A stretch of DNA of 64,000 nt from positions 119,114 through 183,113 of the forward strand of contig CACSIL010000001.1 of NCBI GenBank assembly GCA_902705825.1, in the 5' to 3' direction. Of the stretch, positions 16,965 through 26,999 are shown one piece after another. Position numbers and translations under genes: made by a program. The stretch comes from Halioglobus japonicus (GTDB lineage Bacteria > Pseudomonadota > Gammaproteobacteria > Pseudomonadales > Halieaceae). A model generated the notes under the pieces. It did no database searches and was not told the origin of the DNA. It was given only the letters and a program-made list of their open reading frames with translations. How positions within the stretch are numbered: position 1 is the first letter of the stretch; every line of letters begins with the position of its first letter.

Positions 16965-19301
16965 ATGACCCAATCCATCTCCCGGCTGTTGGCGGAAGAA
17001 CTGTCCGTTCACGAAAAACAGGTTGTCGCAGCAGTAGCGCTGCTCGATGAGGGCGCCACGGTGCCGTTTATCTCGCGATATCGTAAAGAGGTAACTGGTG
17101 GGCTCGATGACTCCCAGATGCGGCAACTGGAAGAGCGCTTGCGCTATTTGCGTGAGATGGACGAGCGCCGCACAACCATTCTTTCCAGTATCTCAGAGCA
17201 GGAAAAACTGACGCCAGAACTGGAGGCAGCGATACGCTCGGCAGATACCAAGAGCCGTCTGGAAGACCTGTACCTACCGTTTAAGCCCAAACGACGCACC
17301 AAGGCGATGATAGCGCGTGAAGCAGGCCTGGAGCCGCTCGCGGATGTCCTGTTTGATGACCCCGAGCTGGATCCCCAGGTGGTTGCCGGCGGTTACCTCA
17401 ACGAAGAAGCCGGTGTTTCAGATACGAAAGCGGCGCTTGATGGTGCCAGACAAATACTGATGGAGCGCTTCGCCGAGGACGCTGATCTGCTGGCGACCCT
17501 GCGTGAGTTTTTGCAGGAGCAGAGCCTTGTAGCAGCGCGTCTGGTGGCGGGTAAAGAGGAGGCCGGGGCGAAGTTCAGCGACTATTTCGAGCACACTGAA
17601 GCCCTTAAATCCACGCCGTCGCACCGCGCACTGGCAATGTTTCGCGGCCGCAGTGAGGGTGTACTCACGCTTGATTTACGCATGACAGCCGATGAGTCAC
17701 CACTGGATGCACACCCCTGCGAAGCGATGATTGCCTCGCACTGGAAAATTCAGGACAAGGGCCGTGCAGCAGACAAGTGGCTGTCAGAAGTCGTGCGCTG
17801 GACCTGGCGTGTGAAACTTCTCACGCACCTGCAGTCGGACTTGCTCACCCAGCTGCGCGAACGCGCTGAACTGGAAGCAATCACCGTGTTTGGCAGCAAT
17901 CTCAAGGATCTGTTACTGGCGGCACCGGCCGGGCCCAAAGCCACTATTGGTCTGGATCCTGGTCTGCGCACCGGCGTGAAGCTGGCGGTGGTAGATGCGA
18001 CGGGCAAAGTGCTGGATCACGGCACGATCTTCCCCACGCCACCGCAAAACAAGACTCGCGAAGCGGCTGCTTTGGTGTTGTCGATGATACAAAAGTACGA
18101 CATCAAATTGATCAGCATCGGCAACGGAACAGGTAGCCGCGAGACCGATCGATTTGTCGGTGAGCTGCTGGCTGCCCACCCCGAGCTTGATGTTCGCCGG
18201 GTTGTGGTGAATGAGGCAGGTGCCTCCATCTATTCTGCGTCCGAGTTTGCAGCGCGTGAATTTCCCGATCTCGATGTCACGATCCGCGGTGCTGTGTCCA
18301 TCGCCAGGCGTCTGCAGGACCCGCTGGCAGAACTGGTGAAGATCGATCCGAAATCTATCGGCGTCGGCCAGTATCAACACGATGTAAGCCAGGTACAACT
18401 GGGGCGTCAGCTCAATGCGGTGGTGGAGGATTGTGTAAACGCCGTTGGTGTTGATTTGAACACCGCGTCGGCTCCCTTGCTGACTCGCGTATCGGGTTTG
18501 AGCCAGCGTATAGCCGACAATATCGTCGCGCTGCGCGACCACCAGGGGCGGTTTGCCGATCGTAAAACCCTGTTGAAGGTGAGTGGCATGGGTGAAAAAA
18601 CTTACCAGCAGGCGGCTGGTTTTTTACGTGTAATGGGCGGCGATAATCCGTTGGACGGCTCTGCTGTTCACCCCGAATCCTACTGCGTGGTGGAAGCTAT
18701 CGCGGCCTCCAACAAGCGCGAGCTACACAGCCTGATCGGCGACAGTACTTTTTTGCGTGCGGTGAACGCCCAGGACTATGTGACCGATACGGTGGGCTTA
18801 CCTACTGTCACGGACATTCTGAAGGAACTGGATAAGCCGGGGCGCGACCCGCGGCCGGAGTTTAAAACAGCCAAGCTACAGGATGGCATTGAGAAAATAA
18901 CCGATCTGAAGCTGGATATGGTCCTCGAAGGGACTGTCACCAATGTCACCAGTTTTGGTGCTTTTGTCGATGTGGGTGTACATCAGGACGGATTGGTACA
19001 TATTTCGGCCATGTCAGAGAAATTTATAAAAGATCCACGCGAAGCGGCCAAGGCCGGCGATATCGTCAAGGTCAAGGTGATGGAGGTCGATGTGCCACGC
19101 CAGCGCATTGCCTTGAGTATGCGACTGACTGACAGTGCCGCGAGTGAGCAACCCCGCGGCAGCGACAAACCGCGCCGCGGCAAGTCGGACAATCGATCCT
19201 CCCGCCGGGGTGGGGCTAGCGGAAGCGGTTCTCGCCAGCAGGAAAAAGCGCCCGATGGTGCGTTTGCAGCCGCTTTTGCCAAGGCTAAACAAAAGTCCTG
19301 A
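16965..19301 (+). CDS. tex: Tex RNA-binding transcriptional accessory protein
   Basis: A 778-residue Tex/YhgF protein of standard length. Order of domains: N-terminal helical Tex region (LLAEELSVHEKQV, VPFISRYRKE), a YqgF/RNase H-like domain (TIGLDPGLRTGVKLAVVD), helix-hairpin-helix repeats (VDLNTASAPLLTRVSGLS, KVSGMGEKTYQQAAGFL) and a C-terminal S1 RNA-binding domain (GTVTNVTSFGAFVDVGVHQD). A Ser/Arg/Gly-rich basic tail of about 60 residues follows S1. Tex binds nucleic acid and affects transcription elongation and gene expression. The ATG at 16965 aligns with the family start (MTQSISRLLAEEL); an earlier in-frame start at 16887 would add an atypical leader. Confidence 0.95.
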   Translation: MTQSISRLLAEELSVHEKQVVAAVALLDEGATVPFISRYRKEVTGGLDDSQMRQLEERLRYLREMDERRTTILSSISEQEKLTPELEAAIRSADTKSRLEDLYLPFKPKRRTKAMIAREAGLEPLADVLFDDPELDPQVVAGGYLNEEAGVSDTKAALDGARQILMERFAEDADLLATLREFLQEQSLVAARLVAGKEEAGAKFSDYFEHTEALKSTPSHRALAMFRGRSEGVLTLDLRMTADESPLDAHPCEAMIASHWKIQDKGRAADKWLSEVVRWTWRVKLLTHLQSDLLTQLRERAELEAITVFGSNLKDLLLAAPAGPKATIGLDPGLRTGVKLAVVDATGKVLDHGTIFPTPPQNKTREAAALVLSMIQKYDIKLISIGNGTGSRETDRFVGELLAAHPELDVRRVVVNEAGASIYSASEFAAREFPDLDVTIRGAVSIARRLQDPLAELVKIDPKSIGVGQYQHDVSQVQLGRQLNAVVEDCVNAVGVDLNTASAPLLTRVSGLSQRIADNIVALRDHQGRFADRKTLLKVSGMGEKTYQQAAGFLRVMGGDNPLDGSAVHPESYCVVEAIAASNKRELHSLIGDSTFLRAVNAQDYVTDTVGLPTVTDILKELDKPGRDPRPEFKTAKLQDGIEKITDLKLDMVLEGTVTNVTSFGAFVDVGVHQDGLVHISAMSEKFIKDPREAAKAGDIVKVKVMEVDVPRQRIALSMRLTDSAASEQPRGSDKPRRGKSDNRSSRRGGASGSGSRQQEKAPDGAFAAAFAKAKQKS

Positions 19302-19394
19302 AGCAGATCGACAAGTAATACAGCGGTGCAATAGGCTTACCCGACAGGCTTTGGTGCATACTGTACCAGAGCTGTGCTGACCAGGAGTCTGTTG

Positions 19395-20183
19395 ATGTGG
19401 TTGAATACGTGTTGTGATCTGGTGTTCGATATCGAAGTGCCAACGCCGTTTGTAATGATGCTCCGGCCGCGCAGTGGTGCCCAGCAGTGGATTGCCAGCG
19501 AGCAATACCGCCTGACCCCCACTGTCCCGATTATCGAATTCACCGACAGTTACGGAAACTTGTGTCAGCGCCTGGTCGCTCAGCCCGGTATTTTTCGTGT
19601 GCATACCTCAGCTGAAGTGATGATATCTGACACACTGGATCAGGCCCCCGATGCTCCCTTTGTTGAAGTACAGAACCTGCCTGACGCAATATTTTGCTAT
19701 CTGCTGCCGAGCAGATACTGCGAATCAGACCGTTTTGGGCAGATGGCGAATGAGATTACTGCCGGCGTGCTCCCCGGTTACAATCAGGTTGCAGCTATCG
19801 CTGCATGGCTGCGTGCCACGATTCGATTTGATCCGTACAGTAGTGAAACACATGCGTCTGCGATTGAAGTGAATGCTCGCCAATGGGGCGTTTGTCGGGA
19901 TCTTTCGCATCTGGGTATCGCGCTGTGCCGCAGCCTCAGCATCCCGGCACGTATGGTCGTAGGCTATCTCCACGGGCTGCAACCGATGGACCTGCATGCC
20001 TGGTTTGAGGCGTTTGTGGGCGGCCGTTGGTACACGTTTGATGCCACCCAACACGGTGTGCCTGGCGGTTACGTGGCTATCGGTTACGGCAGGGATGCTG
20101 CCGACGTCGCAATCTACAATCAGTTTGGCCCTGCGTTGTTCCCCACCGAGCAGCGGGTCAAGGTGATGCTCTTGGAGCAGTAG
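19395..20183 (+). CDS. Transglutaminase-like domain protein
   Basis: A 262-residue protein of the bacterial transglutaminase-like family. The catalytic Cys lies in [18 protein letters not shown], His in [17 protein letters not shown] and Asp in WYTFDATQ, giving the Cys-His-Asp order of papain-like transglutaminase folds. The N-terminal beta-rich part ([18 protein letters not shown]) matches the bacterial transglutaminase N-terminal region. I chose the ATG at 19395, which follows AGGAG by 7 bases, over a GTG at 19374. No signal peptide is seen, so it is probably a cytoplasmic protease or cross-linking-type enzyme. It precedes dinB by about 100 bases without obvious functional link. Confidence 0.85.
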   Translation: MWLNTCCDLVFDIEVPTPFVMMLRPRSGAQQWIASEQYRLTPTVPIIEFTDSYGNLCQRLVAQPGIFRVHTSAEVMISDTLDQAPDAPFVEVQNLPDAIFCYLLPSRYCESDRFGQMANEITAGVLPGYNQVAAIAAWLRATIRFDPYSSETHASAIEVNARQWGVCRDLSHLGIALCRSLSIPARMVVGYLHGLQPMDLHAWFEAFVGGRWYTFDATQHGVPGGYVAIGYGRDAADVAIYNQFGPALFPTEQRVKVMLLEQ

Positions 20184-20288
20184 TGAACATCTGTCGACGC
20201 CACACTGAAGTAAGCACTGCTGCCAGCCCCTGCCTGGTGCCAGTGCGCTTTGACCCCTCGGAATTCCTCCGGCATGGTTATCCATGTT

Positions 20289-21404
20289 ATGACAGAAGCT
20301 AGCGACAACCCCGACCGCAAAATCATCCACGTCGATATGGATGCCTTTTTTGCCAGTGTGGAGCAGCGGGATGACCCCGCGCTGCGCGGCAAGCCGGTAG
20401 CGGTGGGTGGGTCTGCAAAGCGCGGTGTTGTCGCAGCGGCAAGTTATGAGGCCCGAGCTTACGGGGTGCGCTCTGCGATGCCCTCTGTGACGGCTGCCCG
20501 GCGCTGTCCTGCGCTGGTGTTTGTGCCACCGCGGTTTGAGGTGTACCGCGCAGTGTCACAACAGATCCGGCAGATCTTTTCCCGTTACAGCGACCTGGTT
20601 GAGCCGCTCTCACTCGATGAAGCTTATCTGGATGTGACGCAAGACAAGCAACAGGTCGGCAGTGCTGTCAAAACTGCGCAATTGATTCGCGCGGCAATCC
20701 GGCGGGAGACGAATCTCACGGCCAGCGCTGGCGTGAGCTACAACAAATTCCTGGCGAAGATTGCCTCCGACCAGAACAAGCCGGATGGCATTTTTGTGAT
20801 CCGTCCTCACGAGGGCGCTGACTTTGTCGCCACACTTCCCGTGCGTCGCTTTTACGGGGTTGGGCCAAAAACTGCGCAGCGCATGGGAGGTATGGGGATA
20901 CTGCTGGGGGCTGATTTACGCGAGAAGACCATGGATTTCATGGTCGAGCATTTTGGCAAATCAGCCAATTACCTCTTCCAGGCCGCGCGTGGTGTGGACC
21001 ACCGGCAGGTAAAGCCCGACCGTACTCGAAAATCAGTTGGTCGCGAGCAAACCTACAGCCAGGATCTGTTTGTCGACGCCGACCTGTTCGAGGCGCTGGA
21101 GAAAATCATCGACAGCACCTGGGCGCGCATTGAGAAGAATGGGGTGGTGGGACGTACCGTCACGCTGAAAGTGAAGTACGCTGACTTTCGACAGATTACG
21201 CGCAGTCAATCCTGTGAGGACTTTGTCCGGGATAAAGCCCGGTTCGGAGCAATGGGCCGGGAGATGCTCGCGCAGTTGCTTCCAGTTTCAGGTGGTGTGC
21301 GCCTGCTTGGGCTGACGCTGTCGGGCCTCGCTGAGGCACAAGCGCAGCAGTTGCTGGAGGCCCCAACGCCGGTGATCAGGGAGCAGCGGGTGTTCGATTT
21401 CTGA
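20289..21404 (+). CDS. dinB: DNA polymerase IV (Y-family)
   Basis: A 371-residue translesion polymerase. The catalytic Asp16 lies in IIHVDMDAFFASVEQRD and the second acidic pair (D110, E111) in SLDEAYLDVT. SYEARAYGVRSAMP, GVSYNKFLAKIASDQNKPDG and RKSVGREQTY (start of the little finger) are all typical. The C-terminal EQRVFDF may serve as a beta-clamp-binding peptide. ATGs at 20274 and 20289 are both possible; the second gives a family-like N-terminus. No LexA-type CTGT-N8-ACAG box was recognised just upstream. Confidence 0.95.
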   Translation: MTEASDNPDRKIIHVDMDAFFASVEQRDDPALRGKPVAVGGSAKRGVVAAASYEARAYGVRSAMPSVTAARRCPALVFVPPRFEVYRAVSQQIRQIFSRYSDLVEPLSLDEAYLDVTQDKQQVGSAVKTAQLIRAAIRRETNLTASAGVSYNKFLAKIASDQNKPDGIFVIRPHEGADFVATLPVRRFYGVGPKTAQRMGGMGILLGADLREKTMDFMVEHFGKSANYLFQAARGVDHRQVKPDRTRKSVGREQTYSQDLFVDADLFEALEKIIDSTWARIEKNGVVGRTVTLKVKYADFRQITRSQSCEDFVRDKARFGAMGREMLAQLLPVSGGVRLLGLTLSGLAEAQAQQLLEAPTPVIREQRVFDF

Positions 21405-21433
21405 AACGCCTGCGGCGGCCCCGGCTGCTGTCT

Positions 21434-22663
21434 CTATGTGTTGCGTTGGGCGAGGTGCAACAATCTCTGTGCGTTGCCGCGCAGCAGCGCCGCGCGTTTG
21501 CCGGGTTGATCCTCAGTGATAATCAGTAGTTTCGCCAGACTGGCAGCGAGGTGATAGAACGGCCAGTCGGTGCCAAACAACATACGTTCACCGCCAGTGC
21601 GTTGCAGCATGGTGTTCAGGGTAGTGACACCCTGTCCGTGCGTATCCAGCCACACATTGTCGTAGCGCAGCGCCAGCGGAAGAGCCTCCGCGACGTCGCG
21701 TGCGCCGGAGTGGCCGAGCACGAACTGCACCCCCGGATAGGTTTTTAACGCCGCCTCATAATGGCGCGGCAGAGCGTAGCGATGGGTTGATTCCGGCTCT
21801 ATGCCAGCGCGGCCGCAGTGGAAGAAAACAATAAGCCCCAGTCGCTCACACTCCGCGTACAACTCCATCATTACAGGGGAGTCCGGATAGGCGCGCTGCA
21901 TCGTCGGGTGAAATTTGATGATGCGGGCCCCGGCGGCCGCGTAGTCGCGCAGCCGGGTGAAACGCGCGGGATCCTGTGGGTGCACGGAACACCCGAGTAT
22001 CAGGCGATTGCCGGCTCCGGCTATGTCGATGGCCTCAATCCAGCGCTCTGTCAGGTCGTCGCCAAAGGGCAGGTCAAACGCAATCGGCAGGATGCTGGCG
22101 CGCTCGACATTGCAGGTGTTCATCTCGTGTAACAAATTGGGGATGGTCTGCGTCACCGCCCGTTTGCTGCCCCACAACCCCTGCGCCGCTGAACCCCACC
22201 ACAATTCGTCCAGTGCCTCGTCAGTGAAATTCCGGTTGATGTAGACATCCAGATCCAGATCGCAGCCAGGTTCCGTGGCATCGCAGTCGAGCAGGTGGAT
22301 CACCCGGTCTGTGCGCTGATGTAAATCCACTTCCGGCGCTAACAATAACGACATCCCCAGATGGCAGTGCATGTCGATGGCCTTGGGTAGATCGAGGTCT
22401 ACCATGCGCAGCTCTCCATCAGTGTCGAGCTCGAACCAGGGCAATTCGGCGAGACCGCGATAGCCCTTGAATCGCAGCGGGCCGAACGGTCCCTGACTGG
22501 ACTGCACACCTTCCTGAACCCGTTGTTGCGCGAGGCGATCAATATCTGCAGCGGTATAGCGCTCCCCTGGCTCCTCATTGCTGCACGAGGGCAGGCAGGC
22601 ACCGGCGGCGGACAGTGCTGCGAACTGTAGGAATCTGCGGCGGTGTATGTGAGTGCGCATCAT
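21434..22663 (-). CDS. Tat-exported amidohydrolase-2-like lipoprotein
   Basis: A 409-residue TIM-barrel metal-dependent hydrolase. The N-terminus has a twin-arginine motif (HRRRFLQ) and then a lipobox ending LPSC, so it is probably exported folded and lipidated. Metal-site motifs of the amidohydrolase-2 family follow: DMHCHLGMS, FHCGRAG, VLGHSG and MLFGTDWPFY. Family members include decarboxylases and lactonases of aromatic or lactone substrates; the substrate here is not evident. An internal Cys-containing loop (LDCDATEPGCDLDLD) lies after the first metal motif. It is convergent with dinB across 29 bases. Confidence 0.8.
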   Translation of the reverse strand: MMRTHIHRRRFLQFAALSAAGACLPSCSNEEPGERYTAADIDRLAQQRVQEGVQSSQGPFGPLRFKGYRGLAELPWFELDTDGELRMVDLDLPKAIDMHCHLGMSLLLAPEVDLHQRTDRVIHLLDCDATEPGCDLDLDVYINRNFTDEALDELWWGSAAQGLWGSKRAVTQTIPNLLHEMNTCNVERASILPIAFDLPFGDDLTERWIEAIDIAGAGNRLILGCSVHPQDPARFTRLRDYAAAGARIIKFHPTMQRAYPDSPVMMELYAECERLGLIVFFHCGRAGIEPESTHRYALPRHYEAALKTYPGVQFVLGHSGARDVAEALPLALRYDNVWLDTHGQGVTTLNTMLQRTGGERMLFGTDWPFYHLAASLAKLLIITEDQPGKRAALLRGNAQRLLHLAQRNT

Positions 22664-22945
22664 TAGTGATCTCTGGATGTAACGCGCTGTGATGGTGGCG
22701 CGCTGATATTATTTTCTCTGCAGTATAGAACAAATACGCCCGATAGATTGTCTGACTGTGATAGCGCAGCAGCGCTTCTCAAAACCGGGAGAAGGTCGGG
22801 GGCGGGACTGGTGTCACCCGGCGTCATCTTCGATTAGCATACGCACCAGTTTTCTCGCGATGCAGGCTGCCAACAGGACAATAACGGCAGTGGCCGCAGA
22901 CGGTTTGGGTGGGGAACGGGACGGTTTTTTATTGGGGCACTACCT

Positions 22946-24007
22946 ATGCATGCACCATCACATGGCGCGCCGAAAGCCTACCTGGGCCACTGTCTGGTTA
23001 CCGGTGCAGCAGGCTTTGTCGGCAGCCACCTGGTAAAAGCGCTGTTGCATCGCGGGCTGCGTGTGCGTGCGCTGGTGCGTGAAACGCCACTTGCCCTGCA
23101 GCACCCCAGGCTGGAATGCGTCAGTGGCGATATCCAGAACGCAGCGCAAATGCACCAGGCGTGTGCCGGTATCGATACGGTATTCCATACAGCAGCGATG
23201 ATCGCCACCCTGGGCGGCAGTGCCGTCACACCGGCGTATCGGGCGCGTGCCTATGGCATCAATGTTACCGGAACGGAAAATGTTGTGCAGGCCGCGCAAG
23301 CACAGGGTGTGCGGCGGCTGATTCACACCAGTTCCATTGATACCTGCTTCAATGGTGAAGAAGACCTGCATATGGATGAGCACACGGCTTATGCCACGCG
23401 TTTCAGCTGTGTCTACCAGGAAACCAAAATTCCCGCTGAGCAAGCCGTGTTGGCGGCCAATACGTCAGACGGTTTGTTAACCTGTGCGTTGCGGCCAGAC
23501 GGTATTTGGGGTGCCGGCGGGAGTATGATGCTGGATATCCTGGCAGAGAAACTGAAGGCGGGGCTGCTGCGTGTGCGCGTCGGCGGTATGGGCGGCATTC
23601 ACGACCATGTGCACATCGATAACCTGGTCAGCGCGCACCTGTTGGCCGCGGCGGCACTGGTGCCGGGAAGCCCGGTATGCGGCAAGGGCTACTTTATCTC
23701 TGATGGGGTGCCGGCCCGCATGTTTCAATTTGCACGGCCATTCTTTGAAGGGCTGGGCTACGAGCTGCCCAAATACAGTATCCCTGTCGCTCCAGTGATG
23801 TTGCTGATGCGAGCCTGGCAATGGCTGCATTTCAAGGCGGGTATCCGCGCGCCCATGTTCACACCACACGAGCTGACCAAACTTACGGTCTCTACAGTGG
23901 TATCCAGTGCAGCGGCAGCGCGGGATTTTGGCTATAAGCCGGTGAAGACGGTTTCAGAGGGTATGCGCGAGGCGGTGGAGTTTTATCGTGAACTGGGAGA
24001 TAGTTAA
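22946..24007 (+). CDS. NAD-dependent epimerase / 3-beta-HSD-like dehydrogenase
   Basis: A 353-residue extended SDR. The dinucleotide site is VTGAAGFVGSHLVKAL near residue 20, with TAAMIAT, HTSSIDTCFNG (Ser/Thr of the active site) and YQETKIPAE (Tyr and Lys). LRPDGIWG and HVHIDNLVSAHL are typical of the 3-beta-hydroxysteroid dehydrogenase/NSDHL branch, which acts on sterols or other hydrophobic alcohols. A short hydrophobic helix (APVMLLMRAWQWL) in the C-terminal part could touch membranes. The ATG at 22946 has only a weak ribosome site. Substrate unassigned. Confidence 0.85.
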   Translation: MHAPSHGAPKAYLGHCLVTGAAGFVGSHLVKALLHRGLRVRALVRETPLALQHPRLECVSGDIQNAAQMHQACAGIDTVFHTAAMIATLGGSAVTPAYRARAYGINVTGTENVVQAAQAQGVRRLIHTSSIDTCFNGEEDLHMDEHTAYATRFSCVYQETKIPAEQAVLAANTSDGLLTCALRPDGIWGAGGSMMLDILAEKLKAGLLRVRVGGMGGIHDHVHIDNLVSAHLLAAAALVPGSPVCGKGYFISDGVPARMFQFARPFFEGLGYELPKYSIPVAPVMLLMRAWQWLHFKAGIRAPMFTPHELTKLTVSTVVSSAAAARDFGYKPVKTVSEGMREAVEFYRELGDS

Positions 24008-24109
24008 CATTTTCGCGAGGACGCGCTGACCTTTGCGGCTGATATTGCGCACAATCTGAGCTATTTGACTGTAATCTCTATAATAATCTGACAATGGCGG
24101 CTCAAAATC

Positions 24110-26920
24110 ATGAATACCCGGTTTCTTCTAGCCACTGCGCTGTTTGGCGCGCTCTCACTGTCTGCCTGCAGTGGCGGCGGTAATGGTGATAATGCCAGCG
24201 ACGACGGCACCACACCTGCACCCCCGGCGCCGCCCACGGATCCCTCAACAACCATAACGCCGGATAATTATGTGCTGTTTGAGAGTGGCCAGGTAAGGCC
24301 GCTGGCGTTTTCCAGCGATGGCACACAGATTTTCGTCGCCAACACACCTGCTGGTCAGTTGGATATAGTCGGTCTTGAGGGCGATCAACTGCAACTGATC
24401 GATAGCGTCAGCGTGGGGCTGGAACCGGTGGCAGTGGCCGCCAGGGATGACAGCGAAGTATGGGTCGTCAACCACCTGTCAGATTCAGTGAGCATTGTCG
24501 ATGTCGGCGCCCAGCCACATGTGCGCCAGACGTTGCTGGTGGGTGATGAGCCCAGGGATATCGTATTTGCCGGTGAAGAACACAACCTGGCGTTTATTAC
24601 CGCCGCGTACCGTGGCCAGAATCACCCCACGTTTGATCCCGAGCATTTGACAGCGCCGGGGCTGGGCAGGGCAGACGTCTGGGTTTACGACAGCGATAAT
24701 CTGGTGAATACCGATGTGAACGGCGGGCCGTTGACAATTTTGAATCTTTTTACCGACTCCCTGCGCTCCCTGGCCGCGCTGCCAGATGGCTCACGGGTCT
24801 ACGCAGCGTCGTTTATGTCCGGCAACCAAACCACCACGGTGGATGCGTCCGTAGTCATTGGCAACAAACCCGAACCGCAGCGCAATAGGGACGGCATACA
24901 GGCGCCCAATACCGGGCTCATTGTCCAGCAAAGCGATGGCAGATGGTTGGATGAAGACGGCGTGGACTGGAGCCCACAGGTTAATTTCAACCTGCCTGAT
25001 TACGATGTGTTTGAAATTGATACCAGTACCGCGCTGCCCGAACTGCGGCGGCAGGTATCGGGCGTTGGCACCGGCTTGTTTAATATTGTGGTTAACGCAA
25101 CTCGGGGAGAGCTGTATGTCAGCAACCTCGAAGCGCGCAATCAGGTGCGTTTTGAAGGTCCGGGTTTGAACGCCAGTACCGTTCGAGGTCATATCGCCGA
25201 TACGCGTATCAGCGTGGTGACGAATGATGGAGTCAGCCATGTCGACATGAACCCGCATGTAGACTTCAGTCGCCCCGAGGGCGCTGCAGTACCGGCCGCG
25301 GAGGCGCAGAAAAGCCTGAGTCAGATAACGGCTATGGTATTGAGCGCTGACGGCAATACCTTGTATGCCGCTGCCTTAGGCTCAAACAAAATAGCCTTTA
25401 TCGATACGGTGGAGCTCAATCAGGCCGGTTTTACACCCGATGCAGCAGATCACCTGCTGCTTCCCGGTGGCGGTCCCAGCGGGCTGGCACTCTCTCCCGA
25501 TGGCAAATGGCTGGTGGTCTACACACGATACGACAACTCACTCGTGGTGGTAGATACACAGGAGCGGCGTATTGTCAGCACGCTCGCACTGTACAATCCG
25601 GAGCCGCAGGAGATCGTTAATGGGCGTAAGTTCCTCTACGATGCCGCGCTCACTTCAGCTAATGGCGTCAATGCCTGCTCCAGTTGTCACTGGTTTGCTG
25701 ACAACGATGCCCTAGCGTGGGATTTGGGTAATCCCGACGCCAGCATGCAGCGCAATACCAATCCCTTCGTCGACAACAGCCCGATAATGACCTCACAATT
25801 TCATCCGATGAAGGGGCCGATGACCACACAAACGCTTCGCGGTATCGCCGATAGCGGCCCACAGCACTGGCGCGGAGATAGAACCGGAGAAAATCCCGCC
25901 AGCGTTAATGGTGCGACAGAGAGTGTTGCCGCCGCCGCTTTCAAGGAATTTAACCCGGCGTTTGTTGGCCTGGTGGGCAGACATGAGGAACTGTCTGAAG
26001 AAGAGATGCAGCAGTTTACAGATTTCGCGCTGGCGCTGACGCCACCACCCAACCCAATTCGTAATCTGGATAATAGCCTGACACCAGAGCAACAGGCGGG
26101 GCGCGATATCTACTTCGATGTCGGCAATATTACGGGCATCGGTAGCTGTAATCACTGCCATGAACTGGACCCAGCCGCAAAGAAATTCGGCAGTGGTGGC
26201 AAAATGTCGTTTGAAGGGGGGCGAATCGCCGAGGACTTTAAAGTGCCCCATCTGCGCAATGCCTACGCCAAAATTGGTATGTTCGGTGGGTCCAGCCCCA
26301 ACGCTGTGCCGCCCACAAATCCGCCGATTCCAACGGACCCGCCGATTGATGAGCCATGCGAGCTGATCTGTGTCGCTGTCCAGGAGTGCGAGCTTCAACT
26401 TGTGTCACAGACAACCACGACGGGCCCCTGCGGTCCCTGTGAGGAGGCGGTGCAATGCCTTGATGCTGAAGTGGATGAAAACTTTATGGGAGACCAGGTG
26501 CGCGGATTCGGGTTTCTACACGATGGTGCTATCGATACCCTCGACACTTTCTTTAAGGATCCGGTCTTCAATTTCCCAAGGCCTGCTGATGAGAGCCGCG
26601 CCAACGTCGTTCGATTCACCCTGGTAATGGACAGTAATCTGTTGCCCATTGTTGGGCAGCAGGTAACGCTTCGAGGCGACAGCCCGTGGACGTTTGAGCG
26701 ACTGGCGTTGCTGGAGGAAAGCGCTCTGGCGAATTCACCGCGCCCGCAGTGCCAGTTGCTGGGCGCCGGCGTGATAGATGGAGAGCGCAAAGTGCTGCGC
26801 CTGACGGGTGCAAACAGCTACGAGGACTCACAGGGTGTTGCCTACACGGGCACAGCGTTGCGTGAATCCGCCAGAGCTGCCGGTCAGGAGTTGACGTTTA
26901 CCTGTTATCCACCGGCTTGA
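24110..26920 (+). CDS. YVTN-type beta-propeller / dihaem cytochrome lipoprotein
   Basis: A 936-residue protein with a lipoprotein signal (LSLSAC) and a Gly/Asn/Asp-rich tether. About residues 40-500 form a YVTN/YncE-like propeller (PLAFSSDGTQIFVAN, GPSGLALSPDGKWLVVY). The C-terminal half has two haem c sites, Cys523 in CSSCH and Cys680 in CNHCH, with MauG/cytochrome-c-peroxidase-like surroundings (TQTLRGIADSGPQHWRGDR). Between the second haem and the end sits a Cys-rich insert (CELICVAVQEC, GPCGPCEEAVQC), which is unusual. It is likely a periplasmic or outer-membrane redox protein. It is followed by the haem-linked sugar dehydrogenase gene. Confidence 0.85.
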   Translation: MNTRFLLATALFGALSLSACSGGGNGDNASDDGTTPAPPAPPTDPSTTITPDNYVLFESGQVRPLAFSSDGTQIFVANTPAGQLDIVGLEGDQLQLIDSVSVGLEPVAVAARDDSEVWVVNHLSDSVSIVDVGAQPHVRQTLLVGDEPRDIVFAGEEHNLAFITAAYRGQNHPTFDPEHLTAPGLGRADVWVYDSDNLVNTDVNGGPLTILNLFTDSLRSLAALPDGSRVYAASFMSGNQTTTVDASVVIGNKPEPQRNRDGIQAPNTGLIVQQSDGRWLDEDGVDWSPQVNFNLPDYDVFEIDTSTALPELRRQVSGVGTGLFNIVVNATRGELYVSNLEARNQVRFEGPGLNASTVRGHIADTRISVVTNDGVSHVDMNPHVDFSRPEGAAVPAAEAQKSLSQITAMVLSADGNTLYAAALGSNKIAFIDTVELNQAGFTPDAADHLLLPGGGPSGLALSPDGKWLVVYTRYDNSLVVVDTQERRIVSTLALYNPEPQEIVNGRKFLYDAALTSANGVNACSSCHWFADNDALAWDLGNPDASMQRNTNPFVDNSPIMTSQFHPMKGPMTTQTLRGIADSGPQHWRGDRTGENPASVNGATESVAAAAFKEFNPAFVGLVGRHEELSEEEMQQFTDFALALTPPPNPIRNLDNSLTPEQQAGRDIYFDVGNITGIGSCNHCHELDPAAKKFGSGGKMSFEGGRIAEDFKVPHLRNAYAKIGMFGGSSPNAVPPTNPPIPTDPPIDEPCELICVAVQECELQLVSQTTTTGPCGPCEEAVQCLDAEVDENFMGDQVRGFGFLHDGAIDTLDTFFKDPVFNFPRPADESRANVVRFTLVMDSNLLPIVGQQVTLRGDSPWTFERLALLEESALANSPRPQCQLLGAGVIDGERKVLRLTGANSYEDSQGVAYTGTALRESARAAGQELTFTCYPPA

Positions 26921-26960
26921 GCGACTTCGCCTGACACCCGTTGGTCTGCTGGATTTGAGG

Positions 26961-26966
26961 TATACT
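26961..26966 (+). promoter_or_regulatory. -10-like box before the sugar dehydrogenase gene
   Basis: TATACT within GAGGTATACTTTC lies 34 bases upstream of the ATG. A convincing -35 box is not visible at the normal distance. Confidence 0.35.
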
Positions 26967-26999
26967 TTCTCACTCAGCCCGTAAGCGACGAGGTGAGCT

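Noticed and set aside
17913-18542. 209-codon minus-strand frame inside tex
   Set aside because: Antisense to the well conserved Tex core.
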